From Trachythela sp. YZ-2020 (taxonomy: Eukaryota > Cnidaria > Anthozoa > Malacalcyonacea > Clavulariidae), in NCBI GenBank assembly GCA_016169945.1, contig JADLSH010000335.1, positions 310,001 to 374,000 of the forward strand: a stretch of DNA of 64,000 nucleotides. The letters are read 5' to 3'. A program made the translations under genes and the position numbers. How positions within the stretch are numbered: position 1 is the stretch's first letter; every line of letters begins with the position of its first letter. Positions 1-12,500 of the stretch are shown piece after piece. Below the pieces are notes generated by a model that ran no database searches, was not told the origin of the DNA, and saw nothing but the letters and a program-made list of their open reading frames with translations.

Positions 1-76
1 AAGGCGAAGGAACTGAGAGAAGGGAATGGACCTTTTAGTGTGGTTGGGGTGGGAAGAAGTAAGGAGAAGATAGCTA

Positions 77-335
77 TGGGAGTCAGTCGGCTTGTAGAAC
101 ACAGAAGTAACAGGTTTATTGCCACTGATAGATACAAGTATATATAAGAACGATACACTGTTCTCACTGATCTCCCACGTAAACTGGAGCGCTGGGTGGA
201 AGTTATTAACAAAGTCAATAAACTTCTCCAACTCTCCGCGGGAACAGGAGCTGTGCCGAGACAGTCATCAATGTACCTACCAAGGTAATCATGTATGGGA
301 TCAGTGTATTGCTCGAAGATCTGCTTTTCCACAAA
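77..335 (-). pseudogene. Penelope-like element reverse transcriptase relic
   Basis: The minus strand matches the 5' to middle part of the PLE reverse transcriptase encoded on minus at 60,860-61,110. Shared stretches include the segments for 'HVNW', for the SFLDILIS region and for the VEKQI region at the distal end. Several indels and substitutions break the frame, so only a fossil segment without the catalytic core remains. It runs off towards the window edge, so more of the copy may lie outside. Identification rests on the within-window match and is fairly secure; family assignment follows the 60-61 kb copy. Confidence 0.7.
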
Positions 336-349
336 AAAGGAAAAGGTGA

Positions 350-1035
350 GGTGAGCATCGTCGTGCTATTGCAAATGCTGTAATTTGATTGGCTACGCTA
401 TACTCGCTATCTAATTGTCGATAGATAGCGAGTAGCGAAACAGCCATCTCCTCGGCGCGATTTTTAACGAATTTATTTCAATAAATTATGAAAAAGTTTT
501 TTATGTAGTTTAAGCTTGTGAACGTAATCTTTGCAAGAATTAGCTGTACCGAAATGTGAACTTTGGTGAATTTTATCCCAAAGCGAGACTCGATGCTCTT
601 TATATTAAGGTTATTAAGAAATAAGACATGGGAATATTAAAAACATTCGATTTTCATTTTTGTTACCCGCACTTCCTACCCGCGATGCGCGCAAATTAAA
701 CTATCCCAACATTGCGCAGATTAAAGCTAACTAGCAAACTCGATAGACTTTTATGCGTTATAACACAGAAATAGTTCGTAAAATGGATTTATGTATTTAA
801 TAATACTTAATCCAGAATCAGAGTATCAGACATATTCGCTCGCTACTCTTGTTTAAGTAAACGAATAAAAACGCAGTCGAATACACCCTTCCGGAAAGTA
901 CTTTGTATTGGCTATAGAAACTCGTTTTCGTTATTGAGACCTCGGCTTTAGAGACATTTATCTTGTTACTTGTATATTTTTATTTATAAGGTCTTCTATA
1001 TTTTTACTAAAACTGTATGATTTTGTAATTGTGTC
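350..1035. other. Non-coding flank with a hairpin
   Basis: No gene is visible here. A short imperfect palindrome (396-436; arms read CGCTA..CTCGCTATCTA and its complement with a 2-base bulge) could form a hairpin. The rest is AT-rich sequence without a recognised element. Confidence 0.4.
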
Positions 1036-1220
1036 AATAGGGAGCTTTAGCAGTGACTACGAGTACGACTACGAGTACGAGATTTGACCGCGCGAGTACT
1101 GGCGCGAGGAACTCGTAGTCGTAGTCGTTTCCGGTGAAATGTACTTTAGCATATGTAAACAACAACAAGATTGTGTCAATTTTGATCAACTACATCTGAT
1201 TAGATTTTGATTAGATTGCT

Positions 1221-2424
1221 ATGGCTGCGAAAAGTGCAATACTTGACGCAGCTACAGCATTATACGCGAACGATGTAATTGACGAGCAGGATTTCTTTTC
1301 GATCTATGACAATACTCGAAGAAAGAGCCCGGAATTTCAGTACTGGGAGTATGAAAAAATTGAAGATCAGTTGGGAGAAATGACGACTGACGAAAGCACT
1401 GCGGAGTTCAGGTTTGAATTAGCCGATCTTCCTTTGCTCGCTGATGCTCTCAGAATTCCGGAGAAGGTTGTCTGTCCCAATCGTACGGTTGCTAGCGGCA
1501 TGGAGGCTTTATGCATTACGTTAAAGCGTTTCGCCTACCCGTGTCGCTACAACGATATGATTCCGCGATGTGGTCGATCTGTTTCTGAGCTTTGCCTCAT
1601 CACATCAGAAGTTACTGACTATATTTTTAACAACCATGGACACCTTTTACGAGACCTCGATCAACCCTGGCTTCAGCCCGATCGTTTAGAAGAGTTTGCG
1701 AACGCCATTCACAGCCGTGGTGCGGCACTTCAAAACTGTTGGGGCTTTGTGGATGGTACAGTGAGGCCGATTTGCCGTCCAGGCCAACACCAACGGATGG
1801 TTTATAATGGCCATAAACGGGTGCATGCAATAAAATTCCAGTCTGTGGTCGCCCCAAACGGATTAGTTGCTAATCTTTATGGACCAACAGGTAAATTTAT
1901 GTTATTATTATCACTGTCCCATTTATATTAGTGTTTTAAAAAAGTTAATTCATATAAACGTCATATATAAATCCACAAGAAATAATTACAATTTAACTTA
2001 ATTTTTGTAGAGGAAAGAGGCATGATGCAGGGATTTTGAGGATGTCTGGCCTGTTAGATGCCTTAGAGCAACATTGCAACAAACCAAATGGTGATGCACT
2101 CTGCATATATGGAGACCCTGCCTATCCATTAAGGAGGCATCTACAGGCACCATACCAAAATCAACACCTTACGCCAGAACAAGTGGAGTTCAATAGGTCT
2201 ATGAGTGCTGTTCGGGTGGCTGTGGAGTGGGTTTTGGTGACATCATTACCTACTACAAATTTCTCGACTTCAAGAAGAATTTAAAGCTTGGTCTAAGTGC
2301 AGTTGGCAAAATATACTCGGTTTGCACCATCCTTAGAAATGCTCGAACATGCCTTTATGGTTCAAATACTGGGAGTTATTTTGGAATTGAACCACCTACC
2401 TTACATGAATATTTTCAAGTTTAA
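1221..2424 (+). pseudogene. Harbinger transposase (DDE_Tnp_4), two exons, one frameshift
   Basis: This is the transposase of the surrounding element, a DDE nuclease that cuts and joins the TIR ends in the nucleus. Exon 1 is 1,221-1,890 and ends at a GTAAAT donor; exon 2 begins at 2,013 after a TAGAG acceptor. That junction restores the family motif reading GKRHDAGI. Catalytic signatures are GFVDGT (near residue 177), YGDPAYPL in exon 2 and VEWV near the end. About 2,233, right after the third catalytic residue, one T appears to be missing, and the last ~60 codons (DFKKNLK to EYFQV) continue in the next frame. Otherwise the gene is open, so the copy died recently or the base is an assembly error. 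Confidence 0.88.
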
Positions 2425-2821
2425 CCTTTAACATGCAAGACTCTTCCCTTGATAAGATGGTCTGGGGTTAGACAGAGTAAAATGCTTAAGTAGGGTGCAT
2501 GGGGGCACATTTCACATTAAAAGGTTAACAGGAGCATTGGCATGTATGTTAGTTAACCCATCGATATGCATTGCATGCCCAGTACAAGTAAAATCATGCC
2601 CAGTACAAGTAAAAGCCTTATGTGTTAAAGGGTTATTTGAAATTCAATGATGTACTTATTGATATTGAATGTTGAAACCATAAGTGGTTACCGAATCGAG
2701 CCAAATGTTCATACAAGAACTTAAAAATGAGAGCCAACCATTTTTAGTGAAGAACCAGAGTACCTGGAGTAAACCCTGAAATATCAAAGTACACATGAAG
2801 TCTAACCAGACTTCTCCTATA

Positions 2822-2984
2822 TGTATGGCGTAGCCAGCCTGATGATTTAGTCCCGCTATGCAAATTTTGCCATGTTCACAGACTTTAAAAACAATCAATT
2901 TCTAAAGAAATGAATAATGAAAATGAGTTTATATTTGCATAGCGGGACTAAAACGTCGGGCTGGCTACATTACTGCCTATGTGT
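2822..2984. repeat. Foldback/MITE-like inverted repeat
   Basis: Two arms of about 40 bp, with GTAGCCAGCC at the outer ends and TTTAGTCCCGCTATGCAAA inside, face each other across about 80 bp of AT-rich spacer. It lies in the non-coding middle of the Harbinger element, so it inserted after that element or formed within it. No clear target duplication is seen. Confidence 0.7.
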
Positions 2985-3233
2985 TATAACAGGCTCACTG
3001 TAACTCTATGGTAAGATGCATTAAAAATTAATCACACATTAATACTCACTACTGTAGGGAGCAGAAATTAAATTTTAATTGTCATACTAATTGCAATTTT
3101 AATAATAAACAAAGTAATGTGAAATTACCTTATATGCACCTTAAATAATCTGCCATAATAAAAAAATGGCAATGGAATTTATAAATATATCATTTGTGAT
3201 AAGTGCATAAATAATAATTGTTGTTTCACATTT

Positions 3234-3294
3234 AGAATATTGAACATTTTAACAATATTGAACATTTTAACAATATTGAACATTTTAACAATAC
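3234..3294. repeat. Three tandem copies of a 20 bp unit
   Basis: The unit ATTGAACATTTTAACAAT plus two bases is repeated three times without visible divergence, just downstream of the Myb-like ORF's stop. Confidence 0.9.
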
Positions 3295-3361
3295 CTGTAA
3301 TAAAATTGAACATATAATATTTGCACATATTATAATGAAAATTTTCAAACTATGAAAAATT

Positions 3362-4120
3362 TCACTTTCTAATGTTTTTCACAAGTTCCGATAGTGCAGT
3401 GACCATTGCAAATGTAACACTTTGTTGTTGTTGCTGGAATTGCTGTTGCTGTTCAAGTACAGACCTTTGAAATTGCTGCTGGTTCAACACTTGACTTTCC
3501 ATCAGGGCAATTTCACGCTCCCGCAATCGAGCTGATTCCTCGTGCTCATTCCTCTTCGCAGCCAATGATTGCTCAAGGACCTTCATGACGTCCCCATTGC
3601 TTCTTCTTCGTCGCTTCTCAGGTGTGACCAAAACACCTTCATCCAAATCTTGCTCGTCATCCAAGACTGCATCGGCCATAGCATGTCGCCGCCTCGTCTC
3701 TCCAAGTCGCTCTGTTGCTCTCTTCCTCATTTCCTCTGCTGATTCCCGATCTTTCTTTTCTTTACCCTTCACCTTCTCCATAGCTTCCTCACATTCTTTC
3801 ATCCTCTCCATGATATCTGTCAACATTTTGTCATATTCAGTGTATTCGACATCCAACCCACTACCTCGTGCTTCTTTTGCTTCTTTCGCCTTAAACTCTT
3901 TCAAAATCTTTTCAAATCGTTCTCTCACTGATCGCTGGCTGACCTTCATATCAAATGCTTTTAAGTTCTCAGCAATTGTTGTCCAGGCAGCACCTCTCTC
4001 TTTTGAACCAGACCGAAATTGGTAGGGTTCAACCACAACAATTTCTCGAAGCAGGAAGTCTTCGTGTCGTTGCTTCCAAACAAAGATTTCTCGCTTGCCT
4101 TTTCCTGTATCACTTGCCAT
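3362..4120 (-). CDS. Harbinger Myb/SANT-like DNA-binding protein
   Basis: This open 252-residue frame is the second protein of the element. In PIF/Harbinger transposons this partner helps nuclear import and recruits the transposase to DNA. Residues ~12-85 form a Myb/SANT-like tri-helical region with spaced aromatics (FVWKQRHEDFLL, then AAWTTIAENL, then SVRERFEKILKEF). A long charged helical region follows (residues ~85-190, many E/K/R), and the C-terminus is rich in glutamine (about 205-235). It faces the transposase and stops about 940 bp from it. It has no frameshift, unlike its partner. The paralogue at 37.3-38.1 kb shares the W...AW spacing. Confidence 0.85.
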   Translation of the reverse strand: MASDTGKGKREIFVWKQRHEDFLLREIVVVEPYQFRSGSKERGAAWTTIAENLKAFDMKVSQRSVRERFEKILKEFKAKEAKEARGSGLDVEYTEYDKMLTDIMERMKECEEAMEKVKGKEKKDRESAEEMRKRATERLGETRRRHAMADAVLDDEQDLDEGVLVTPEKRRRRSNGDVMKVLEQSLAAKRNEHEESARLREREIALMESQVLNQQQFQRSVLEQQQQFQQQQQSVTFAMVTALSELVKNIRK

Positions 4121-4782
4121 CTACAATAGAATATAAAACCAAATTGTTAAAAGGCACATACTCAAAAATAGCACAATTTCAAGTTCGTCCATAACCATTT
4201 TAAAAACAGCACAATAAAATTTAAAATAAAAGCATATTTGTAAAAATTATTAAATATTCTTTGAAAAAGGTGAACACATTTCAAAATCTGGCAATTGTTT
4301 CGTTTGTACGAAATAAACCACGAGTGATAAAGTACAGTAAATATAGTACTGCTGTTCAGACGATGTGTATAAAAATTTGCCGTCCATGTTTGCTTTATAT
4401 TTTATTTAATTATTCACGCACGTTTCCGATTTTTTAATTACTCCGCTATTATAATTATTTTGCGGTATGCGTGTTTGACACAGGCAAATAAATTTATTTT
4501 AAAAAGCATAAAAACACAAAAAAATAAACTAACCATAACTCGTTGTGAGGACTACGAGATTTACCAAAAACTTCGTACTAAACTGGGCGACGGCGACGAC
4601 TTTTTGTTGCGACTGCGAGATGGCGTATGCAATATGACGCGTTTTGGCGCGAAAATGACTAAACTCGTACTCGTAGTCGTACTCGTAGTCATTGCTAAAG
4701 CTCCCTAATGTGTCTCCAGTAACAAGATAAAAAGCTTTAAAATTGCGACGGGGTGATCTAAAGTTGCAACGTAGCTCCTTAA

Positions 4783-4928
4783 GGCTGTTTTCCACTTCAA
4801 CCGTATCGTACCGAAACGTAGCGTATTTCTTTGTTTCCTGAGTACTCGGGTAGAACTAATGTCTAATGACTGTGACACAAAAGAAAATGCTACGGTACGT
4901 TACGATAAGTTTGAAGTGGAAAACATCC
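4783..4928 (+). mobile_element. 146 bp MITE with TTAA target duplication
   Basis: The ends GGCTGTTTTCCACTTCAA and TTGAAGTGGAAAACATCC are inverted repeats, and both sides carry TTAA (4,779-4,782 and 4,929-4,932). A TTAA duplication is typical of piggyBac and Kolobok transposons. There is no coding capacity. A second, truncated, inverted copy lies at 50,106-50,213, next to the actin exon. Confidence 0.88.
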
Positions 4929-4932
4929 TTAA

Positions 4933-6100
4933 TATACTACGTCATCTCTGTTCAAAGCATCATGATTCATTGTTTATACGGCACTCTTCCAATAGCAGCA
5001 TCTCTGGCTATCAGCTCATCACGACTGTTAGTGCTAATTGCAACGGAATCGCATGTTTCATTTGACACAGGTATTTGATTCATCAAGATACTTTTTCTCA
5101 CAGTCACCGCAGAGTATATGAATATAGAGAATGCATACAGGATGTAAAAGAATGGAGTCCATTTTTGTGCTTAATAATTTCAGAATATTAGCCTTTATCA
5201 AATTATTTTTAATAATTAGTCTTATATCTCAAAGCTTGTTCTTGTTGCTTTCGAACAAGTGGTGATTTGTGTACGCATGAAAAGATTAATTATACAACCC
5301 ATCATTTTTAGATGCCGTATAATTATGCCATTTTCCTACGTTATTTCAGAGTCGCCTTCAAATTCTAGAATTTTCTTGTTCAAACTTCAATGTTGTTTTT
5401 GCTACGCGAGAAAAGGCAGCAAGAGCTCTTTACTAGAAGCATTTTAAAGGATCTTAGGGACCGTTCATTCGATAAAATCGACACAAGATTTTGTTTTAAG
5501 AGAGCTTAGGTTTTTTTATTTATTTCACCCCCAAATGTTTACTAAAATAATCATAAAACAATCTTTTGTCCATCGCCGGCAATAACGCCATGGCAATGGA
5601 AGGCGCCGTATTAATGTAAAAAAAATAATTAAGACATTAAAATTAATCGCGATGTTTTAACAAAAATGCGAGATAAATTATCTTCTTTATCTATGAACAA
5701 TATGAACATTCGTATTATATATCGGGCTATTCTCCACTTATGGAGGTTTCGTAGTCCGAAAGATTTCAAAAAGATCGAGCGATCAATTCTATATTATACT
5801 AGAAATATACATGCATGCAGAATCCCCTCGCCCATTTGAACCAAACAATTTACTCCCCAAAAGTTATTGTAACATGAAGTACTGAGTCGACGAATGTAAC
5901 CATGGTAACACGCAACATTGTATATTTTTTATATTTTAATTTGTACAAAATATTATTTTGTTTTTAACTATACAATTATCAATTGCCCAACTATATAAAG
6001 TGGGTATGCAATTATGTACTCTTTTAGCTTTGATTTACTGTAACATTCAACCCAGAGGAGGAATCGTCAGTATACCACAATGCATTGCGTCTCATTAACA
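4933..6100. other. Non-coding, nothing recognised
   Basis: Short AT-rich ORFs here show no known domain and no codon structure. A segment near 5,800 (ACATGCATGCAGAATCCCCT and the CGCCC after it) resembles 53,350-53,375, so some dispersed repeat is present, but its limits are unclear. Confidence 0.4.
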
Positions 6101-6880
6101 TTCACATTAGAAGTTTTCCGATGATGACTCATGAAAAATTACGGATTTAATTGAGAATTTTCTCTCAGAAAATCTGGTATTTTTTAAGATATGTTTTGAT
6201 ATTTGTTTTATTTGTGCATCTTATTTCACGATTTTTTACTTAGGTACTTTATGCATCACGTTTTAGCTATGCAATCATGCATTGTATTTACCCTTGTTTC
6301 GGGTCAGTGGACACGCTACAAAGGTGGCTTTCATATATGCAGGAGATAATTATATTTATCAATTTCAAAAGTAGAAAAAAGTCACAGTATCGAAGTCAGG
6401 AAGCGTTATTCTTTCTATTGGTCCTTTAAAACACGAATTAACTCCTAAAACCGACGAGTAATCGCGGTTTGAAAATTGGGTATCTTTGCTATATTCTAAA
6501 ATATTGGTTATTTATATTGCGATTTTTCGCCCCCAAAACTTCGAATTTTTGAATCTATTTTTTATAACTGTTTTATATGTGAATGTATTTCAACGATTTT
6601 TGACTTGTTTAGTTGATGTATCACGCTTTAGGTATCCCAATCACGCATTATATTTACCATTGTGTTGGGTCAGTACGCAAGCCTCGAAAATGACATCTAA
6701 ACATGTAGGAGATTAAATGGGTAATTCAAGAGAAAACTCAATGAAAATCACATCACTGAAATCAGGGAAAGTTTTCCTTTTTACTAATACCAAAAAACCC
6801 AAATTAACTCCTGAAATAAGCGAGATATTGCTGTTGGAATATCGAGTGTTTTTGGCTATGTTCTGTCGGTAATGGCGCAA
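6100..6880. repeat. Two diverged ~360 bp tandem repeat units
   Basis: Landmarks recur in order: an ACGATTTTT(T)ACTT-like stretch, then TATGCATCACGTTTTAG or its variant, then GGGTCAGT, then a GGAGATAAT/GGAGATTAA site, then AATTAACTCCT. The first unit has GGGTCAG at about 6,303 and the second at about 6,669. A related unit occurs at 51.5-52.0 kb. The copies are strongly diverged. Confidence 0.65.
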
Positions 6881-6899
6881 TGTGGAGGGAAGATGCCAC

Positions 6900-9540
6900 A
6901 TGATTGGAGCATTTTAAAATGGGCTTGAAGTCAGAAGGCTGAAGGCTTTGGATGGTCTTTTATTCCATATTCATATAGCGCCACAAAAATAAACGTTGTA
7001 AGATTAACTCCACTGTCTTATTAGATATTACTTTGTATATACATTTCCAAAATGACCATAAATTTCAGATTAAGCACTTACATTATTAATGGTTCAGAGT
7101 AGGTGTAATAATCATTCATGATTGATCTTTAATAACTGAGCAAGTTTAAGTTTTTTCTTCGCCTTGGGAAATATGGCCAGGCAGGCCAGACCTTCCTCGA
7201 ACTGCTTTTCTGAGTCAAGAAAAGTGAGATTTCAGCTGTGTTTGGTTCCAAGTAAAAATACAGTGACATGCAGTGAATTTTTTTCTCCATGTTCTAACTT
7301 TGATATTACATATTCTAGGGAAAGTGTCAATGGGAATGACATGTTATGGTCATTTGTTGCACCACCTTTGGATGATTATGATACTATTAACATACTATGT
7401 GGTGTACAAAATAGAGCCATTTCATAACAATCCTTAACTTTTTGTATAAATGGCATTGAACCCAATTTTAATAGGAAATAATATAGGAATATTTACATGG
7501 AGATAGAGATACGACTGACCCAGGTTCACAAACTTGCCTGCTTTATCACTTGCCTACTTTATGTACCTATTACAATCCTCAGTGTTGCAACAAGTCCAGT
7601 CATTGACTCAGAGTGCCATGCTCAATTGAATTAAGCAATTGATTTGATTTAATTTAAGTAGAGTTGTTGACTCCCTTATTCAAACACCTTGAGTTGACTA
7701 AATACAACAATGATAATTTGTAAATAACTCTTTCAAGTTAGTGCAAATCTCAGGCAAATAGATCTAGAAATCTTTTGAGAAAATTAGATCTTACATAAAT
7801 ACCACAATTTTTGAACAAGATTATTCTTGGCTGGCAAAGCTAGTGAGATTGGCAGGCAAAGGTATCATCAATCCATGTATTTTAGTTGGCATATTTATAA
7901 TTTGAATAAAGTAGTACTTTCAGAATGATATATTTGCTTCTGATGTAATTTTTAGATTTCAATTGCACCATTTTGTACTTTGATTATTTCTCTTTTGATA
8001 ATAGATAAATAATTAAATATATAGTAACCTGTTATTATTATTGTATGTATATAATATATAGGTGCATTCATTAAGTGTGATAGTGCAGCATATGGTGGCC
8101 AAGTCTAAAAGGAAAGACCATTAGCCAAGACATTATTTGCCGCTATCAAAAGGGTGAATACATTTTGACCACCATATGTAACACAATATAAGACACTTAA
8201 TAGCTATATTGGATTGTAGTTTAAGGTTTAATTTTGTGTTCTATTGAAGTGAGATTTCATCTCCTGAAATGGAATTCCTTATCAGCTTTTCAATTTGTTA
8301 AAATAGAGGTTTAGTTTGGCTCGGGATGAGTTTGTCAAGTTAAGTAACCAAGGATGTTGATTAATCTGCATAAGAGTAATGCCAGTAAACCAATTTCTCC
8401 ATGCAGCGTGAAGCATCGCATTGAAGGTGGTGGTGTGCCAGTCAAAGGTTTTGTAAGCAGGACAGCAATGGATGAACTTTAAGCATCTAGTTACAATATT
8501 GATATTGCAGTAGCCAGTATGTCAGATTGCCATTAGGAACACATTTCTACGATATTTCTTTCTAAAAGTAAAAACAATTCTATCATTAACATACTTGGTA
8601 GAATACATTTATCTATGTAACAACCTGAATATCACTCTCAATTTTGAAATACAATAATACAATAGTGTAGTAGTTTAGTACAGTGGTATTTTAACCTTGG
8701 CATATAAAGTAATATTTTATCTGTGACTTTATTATATGCCTTATTCCCTTATTTACTGACATTTAACCAGTCCAAACACAGAAGATATCGTTTGTCTGAT
8801 GATTGTAAAAGCAATTAGAAATTGCTGAAACAGAACATGACATACACCAACATATTCATACAATGTCAAATTATGTACTAAAATAAATTAAATAATGTGA
8901 CATGCCAGATGGGAAATCTTGTCTGTAATGTTTTATGACAAATAATTATTAATTGCAATTGAAAATAGAATCCAATATTACCAGTAAACATTTCACTGCC
9001 TTACCTTGAGAACAATATACGAAATGTGTTTAATATCATATTTTCTGGACTTTTATACGTTAGGCAAAAATGCATTTAATACGAAACGCCCGAATGAATC
9101 ATGACTCTTCGAAAGCTTGAACCATTTAAATTCTACGCAAAATGGCTTGAAATTACCACTAAACGTCGTTTCACAGCGGACATGAACAATAAGAAGTCAA
9201 TATGGTCCTAAAATCAAAGTTTTCTTGTGACAAAAGTTGGAAATTTCACCAATAATGCGACTGCTGTTCGCTTCTGTGTTTATGTTTGCACTGCGATGGC
9301 CAACCGAAAAATGAGCGAGCGAGCTCCGGCGAATTGATAATATGTACTAAAACCGCAATGCATCACGGTATACTGACGATACCTCCTCTGCATTCAACCT
9401 TAGACGTTCAAACTTCGACTGCTTTTCGAGGAGTATTTTTATACTTCACACCTGCTTTTGCAATGAAGTTTTTGAGATTTAATTTTTTTGTATTTCTCTA
9501 TAGCATATTTGAATCAATACTAAAATACTCTTAAAGATCA
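6900..9540. other. Non-coding AT-rich stretch with one MITE-like palindrome
   Basis: No gene was recognised. The longest open frame, 87 codons at 7,164-7,427, has no recognisable domain. The only clear structure is an imperfect inverted repeat at 8,070-8,201, listed separately. Confidence 0.45.
8070..8201. repeat. Short inverted-repeat element
   Basis: The outer arms read ATTAAGTGT and ACACTTAAT. Inside them CATATGGTGG faces CCACCATATG. The total length is ~132 bp, a MITE-like structure without coding capacity. The arms are imperfect, so this is a moderate-confidence call. Confidence 0.6.
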
Positions 9541-9542
9541 AT

Positions 9543-12500
9543 CAATGTTATTATTATTTTTATTATTTATTAAAATCTTGATTTGCAATATACACAGGTT
9601 GTAAATTGAAAAACTCAAGTTTACATCAATTGTTATAGTTAAAAATTTAAAAATTTTCTATCTCAATATGAGACAATACAGTATATAATTATATAAGTCG
9701 ATTATACTAATTAGAGTAAAATGTTAAAATGTTAAAATTTGTAGTTAAATATTTATGTTCAGTGAGAAGCTGCGCTAAACTAATGCGTCCCACTTTCTTA
9801 CGCAGTATGGTAAGAAACTGTCTTGGAACCGTTTTGTGCGACATTTAAATATCGGAAATTTACGAGTTTTTCTAAGATTGTATTGAGACTGGACTGGATC
9901 AGGCATCAAGGTGTTTAAGTTGTTTGGAGCACGTAAAACCTTTGAATAAAATGATTTACAAAGTGATTCTCGTCTATCAAAGAGGGTCGGCAACTTGAGT
10001 TCCACAAGTCCAGCAGCATACGACAAACGTGGACAGATGATCCTAATTGCACGACGTTGGATTTTCTCGACTTCATCATCAAGCTTCGAAGTTAAAGATG
10101 AGTGCCATACAGGACACGCATACTCCAAGACCGGGCGAATGAAGGAGCAGTAGACAGAACGTAAATCCTTTGAAGGGACGCCACTGCGTCGCAAAATTCG
10201 CAAAGCATAGAGACGTTTGCTCGCTTTAGTACACACATGTTCAATATGAATGTCCCACTTTAGATTGTTAGACAGGTGGACTCCCAAGAGTTTAATAGTG
10301 TGGACCAGTTCGAGCGGTTGGTCGTTAATTGCAAGGGGTTGTAACGAAGGTTGACTCTTCGCGAAAGTCACAATAAACTCCTTAGTTTTCTTGGCGTTGA
10401 GCTTCATGTTATTGTTAGAAGTCCAGCGAGCAATATCATCAATTTCCCGTTGTAAATTCGAGGTACTTCCAGGTGTCAGAGATACAACTTCAGAGACCGT
10501 GCAGTCGTCAACAAATTTGTACAATGGAAATGCTGTCGTCAAATCGTTTACCATCACCAAAAAGAAAAGGGGCCCCAATTTTGTCCCTTGTGGTACGCCG
10601 GCGTTAGTAGTTTTCCAGGTAGACTTAAATTTGCCCAATTTCACGCGTTGCTGTCGATTGTGAAGGAAGCTTGCGCACCAGTTCAAAAGGACTGGCGGAA
10701 CGTTGAAACGCTGAAGCTTACGAATGAGGACATTGTGATCAATCCGGTCAAACGCCTTGGAAAAATCGATCATACACGACCGAACCACAGTTTTAGGGGT
10801 CTCAGTTGCCAGTAACCATTGATGAACAAGATGGACAAGTGCATGTGTTGTTGAGGACTTTTTGACGCCACCAAACTGAAGAGGGTCAATATGCGGCATA
10901 ATGATGGCAGACAACCACTGGAAAACAAAACCCTCAAGAACCTTACTTAGTACAGCAGTCAAAGAGATTGGTCTAAGGTCACTGTCAATTGATAGTGGTT
11001 TAGGAATCTTTGGTAAAGGCAACACATCTGCTTGTTTCCACAGAGAGGGAACATATCCTTCACTAATCGACAGGTTGAAAATCGAGCATACTGGACGACA
11101 TATAACTGGAGATAAGTTCTTGAGGAGCCAATTAGGAATTTCATCAGGACCATTGGATTTATGTTCTTTGATCCTTGAAAGAGCGCATTGTACGGCTTCT
11201 GGGCTGATGATAAACTCGTCAGGAATGTGTGTTACTGGAATGGGAGTGTAGTCTAGCTGCGGGATATCGTCTGTAACTTTTCCAAAAGCGTCATTGATAG
11301 CTTCAGCGAGATCCATATCTTTCAAGAAGGTACCATCGATGTATATACTTGAAAGCGGAGCAGGTTTTGATTGACCAGACAAAAGCTTGATGTTGCTCCA
11401 CCATTTCTTTGGGTTTGAATTTTTCAGGTGACTGATGCAATTATGGTAAAAGCGACGACGCGCTGACTTGCAAAGACTCATTACTTTATTGCGATGTAGT
11501 CGATATAAGTCTGAATTACCATTGAGCCATGCACGCTGGCGTTTTTTTATGGTTGCTTTAATGTCAGGGGTCATCCATGGTTTATCTGTAGGGTGTACTT
11601 TGACTGTGCGGGTCGGTAGGTGTATATCGATTTTTTCAGTGATCAAATCCTGGAAATTTTGTAACTGGTTTTCACAGGAGTTAAGACGATACAAAGGAGT
11701 CCAATTTACCGACTGCAAGGAGGAGAATATGGCGTTCTTGTTAGAAACTCTACAGTCACGTCGTTGACATTGTGCAGTCGGTAAACTAGGTGCTTTGTTG
11801 CCAGTAGGTTGGAGAAAAACACTGGAGTGATCCGATGAGCCCAAAGGAGGGAGAATTGCGGGTTCACTGTAGTATTCTGACAAATTAGAATAAATTTGGT
11901 CTAAAACGTTATTGCCCCGTGTTGGTTTAAGTACAAGTTTCTTCAGTTTGAAAGATGAACACAAGTTTCTCGGTTTAAACTGGTTAAAGTCGCCAAGTAT
12001 GACTATTGAGGAATTTGGGTAGTTGGTGAGTATCAAATCCAGGCTATTGAAAATGTGGGCACGGAGTTTATTATCGTCGTTTTGTGGTGGGTGATAGACA
12101 GTACCCAAAATTATTGAATTAATTCCTCTCGGTAGGCGAGCAGGTTTGAGAAGGAACCACTGGCTTTCAATGTCAGGGTCGTTCACTTCGGGTAATTCAA
12201 CAAAATCAAACTTCGAATTAATAAATGTGCACAAGCCCCCACCGCGTTGGTCATTTGCTCTATCCCTCCGACATGTTATAAAACCAGGTATGTTAATGAG
12301 TTGGTCGGACACGCTTGATGAAAGCCACGATTCTGTAATAACAGCAATGTCGCATAAATTATTTCGAACAATTTCACAAAGTTCATCAATTTTGTTAATC
12401 ATGGACCTTGCATTGCTGAGAAATACTGTAGGAAATGAAGTTCCCGATGGATCAGAACGCCGTACAGGGACAAGCGAACGCCGATGGATTGGGAATCTCT

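Larger units (their letters stand above)
1039..4706. mobile_element. PIF/Harbinger DNA transposon, near complete, both TIRs
   Basis: The ends are inverted repeats of about 45 bp that start AGGGAGCTTTAGCA and continue as TGACTACGAGTACGACTACG, at 1,039-1,083 and 4,662-4,706. They flank a transposase gene on plus and a Myb/SANT-like gene on minus, the standard two-gene layout of PIF/Harbinger elements. The flanks give a possible 3 bp AAT target duplication; if the terminal A/T is left out the duplication reads TA. The TIR contains repeats of a CGAGTA(CGACTA) motif, a possible transposase binding array. The middle, between the convergent genes (2.4-3.36 kb), holds a foldback and a 20 bp triple repeat. 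Confidence 0.88.

Noticed and set aside
2822..2984. Hammerhead ribozyme suggested by CCTGATGATTTAG
   Set aside because: No GAAA follows at the right distance and the surrounding arms pair as a simple foldback instead.
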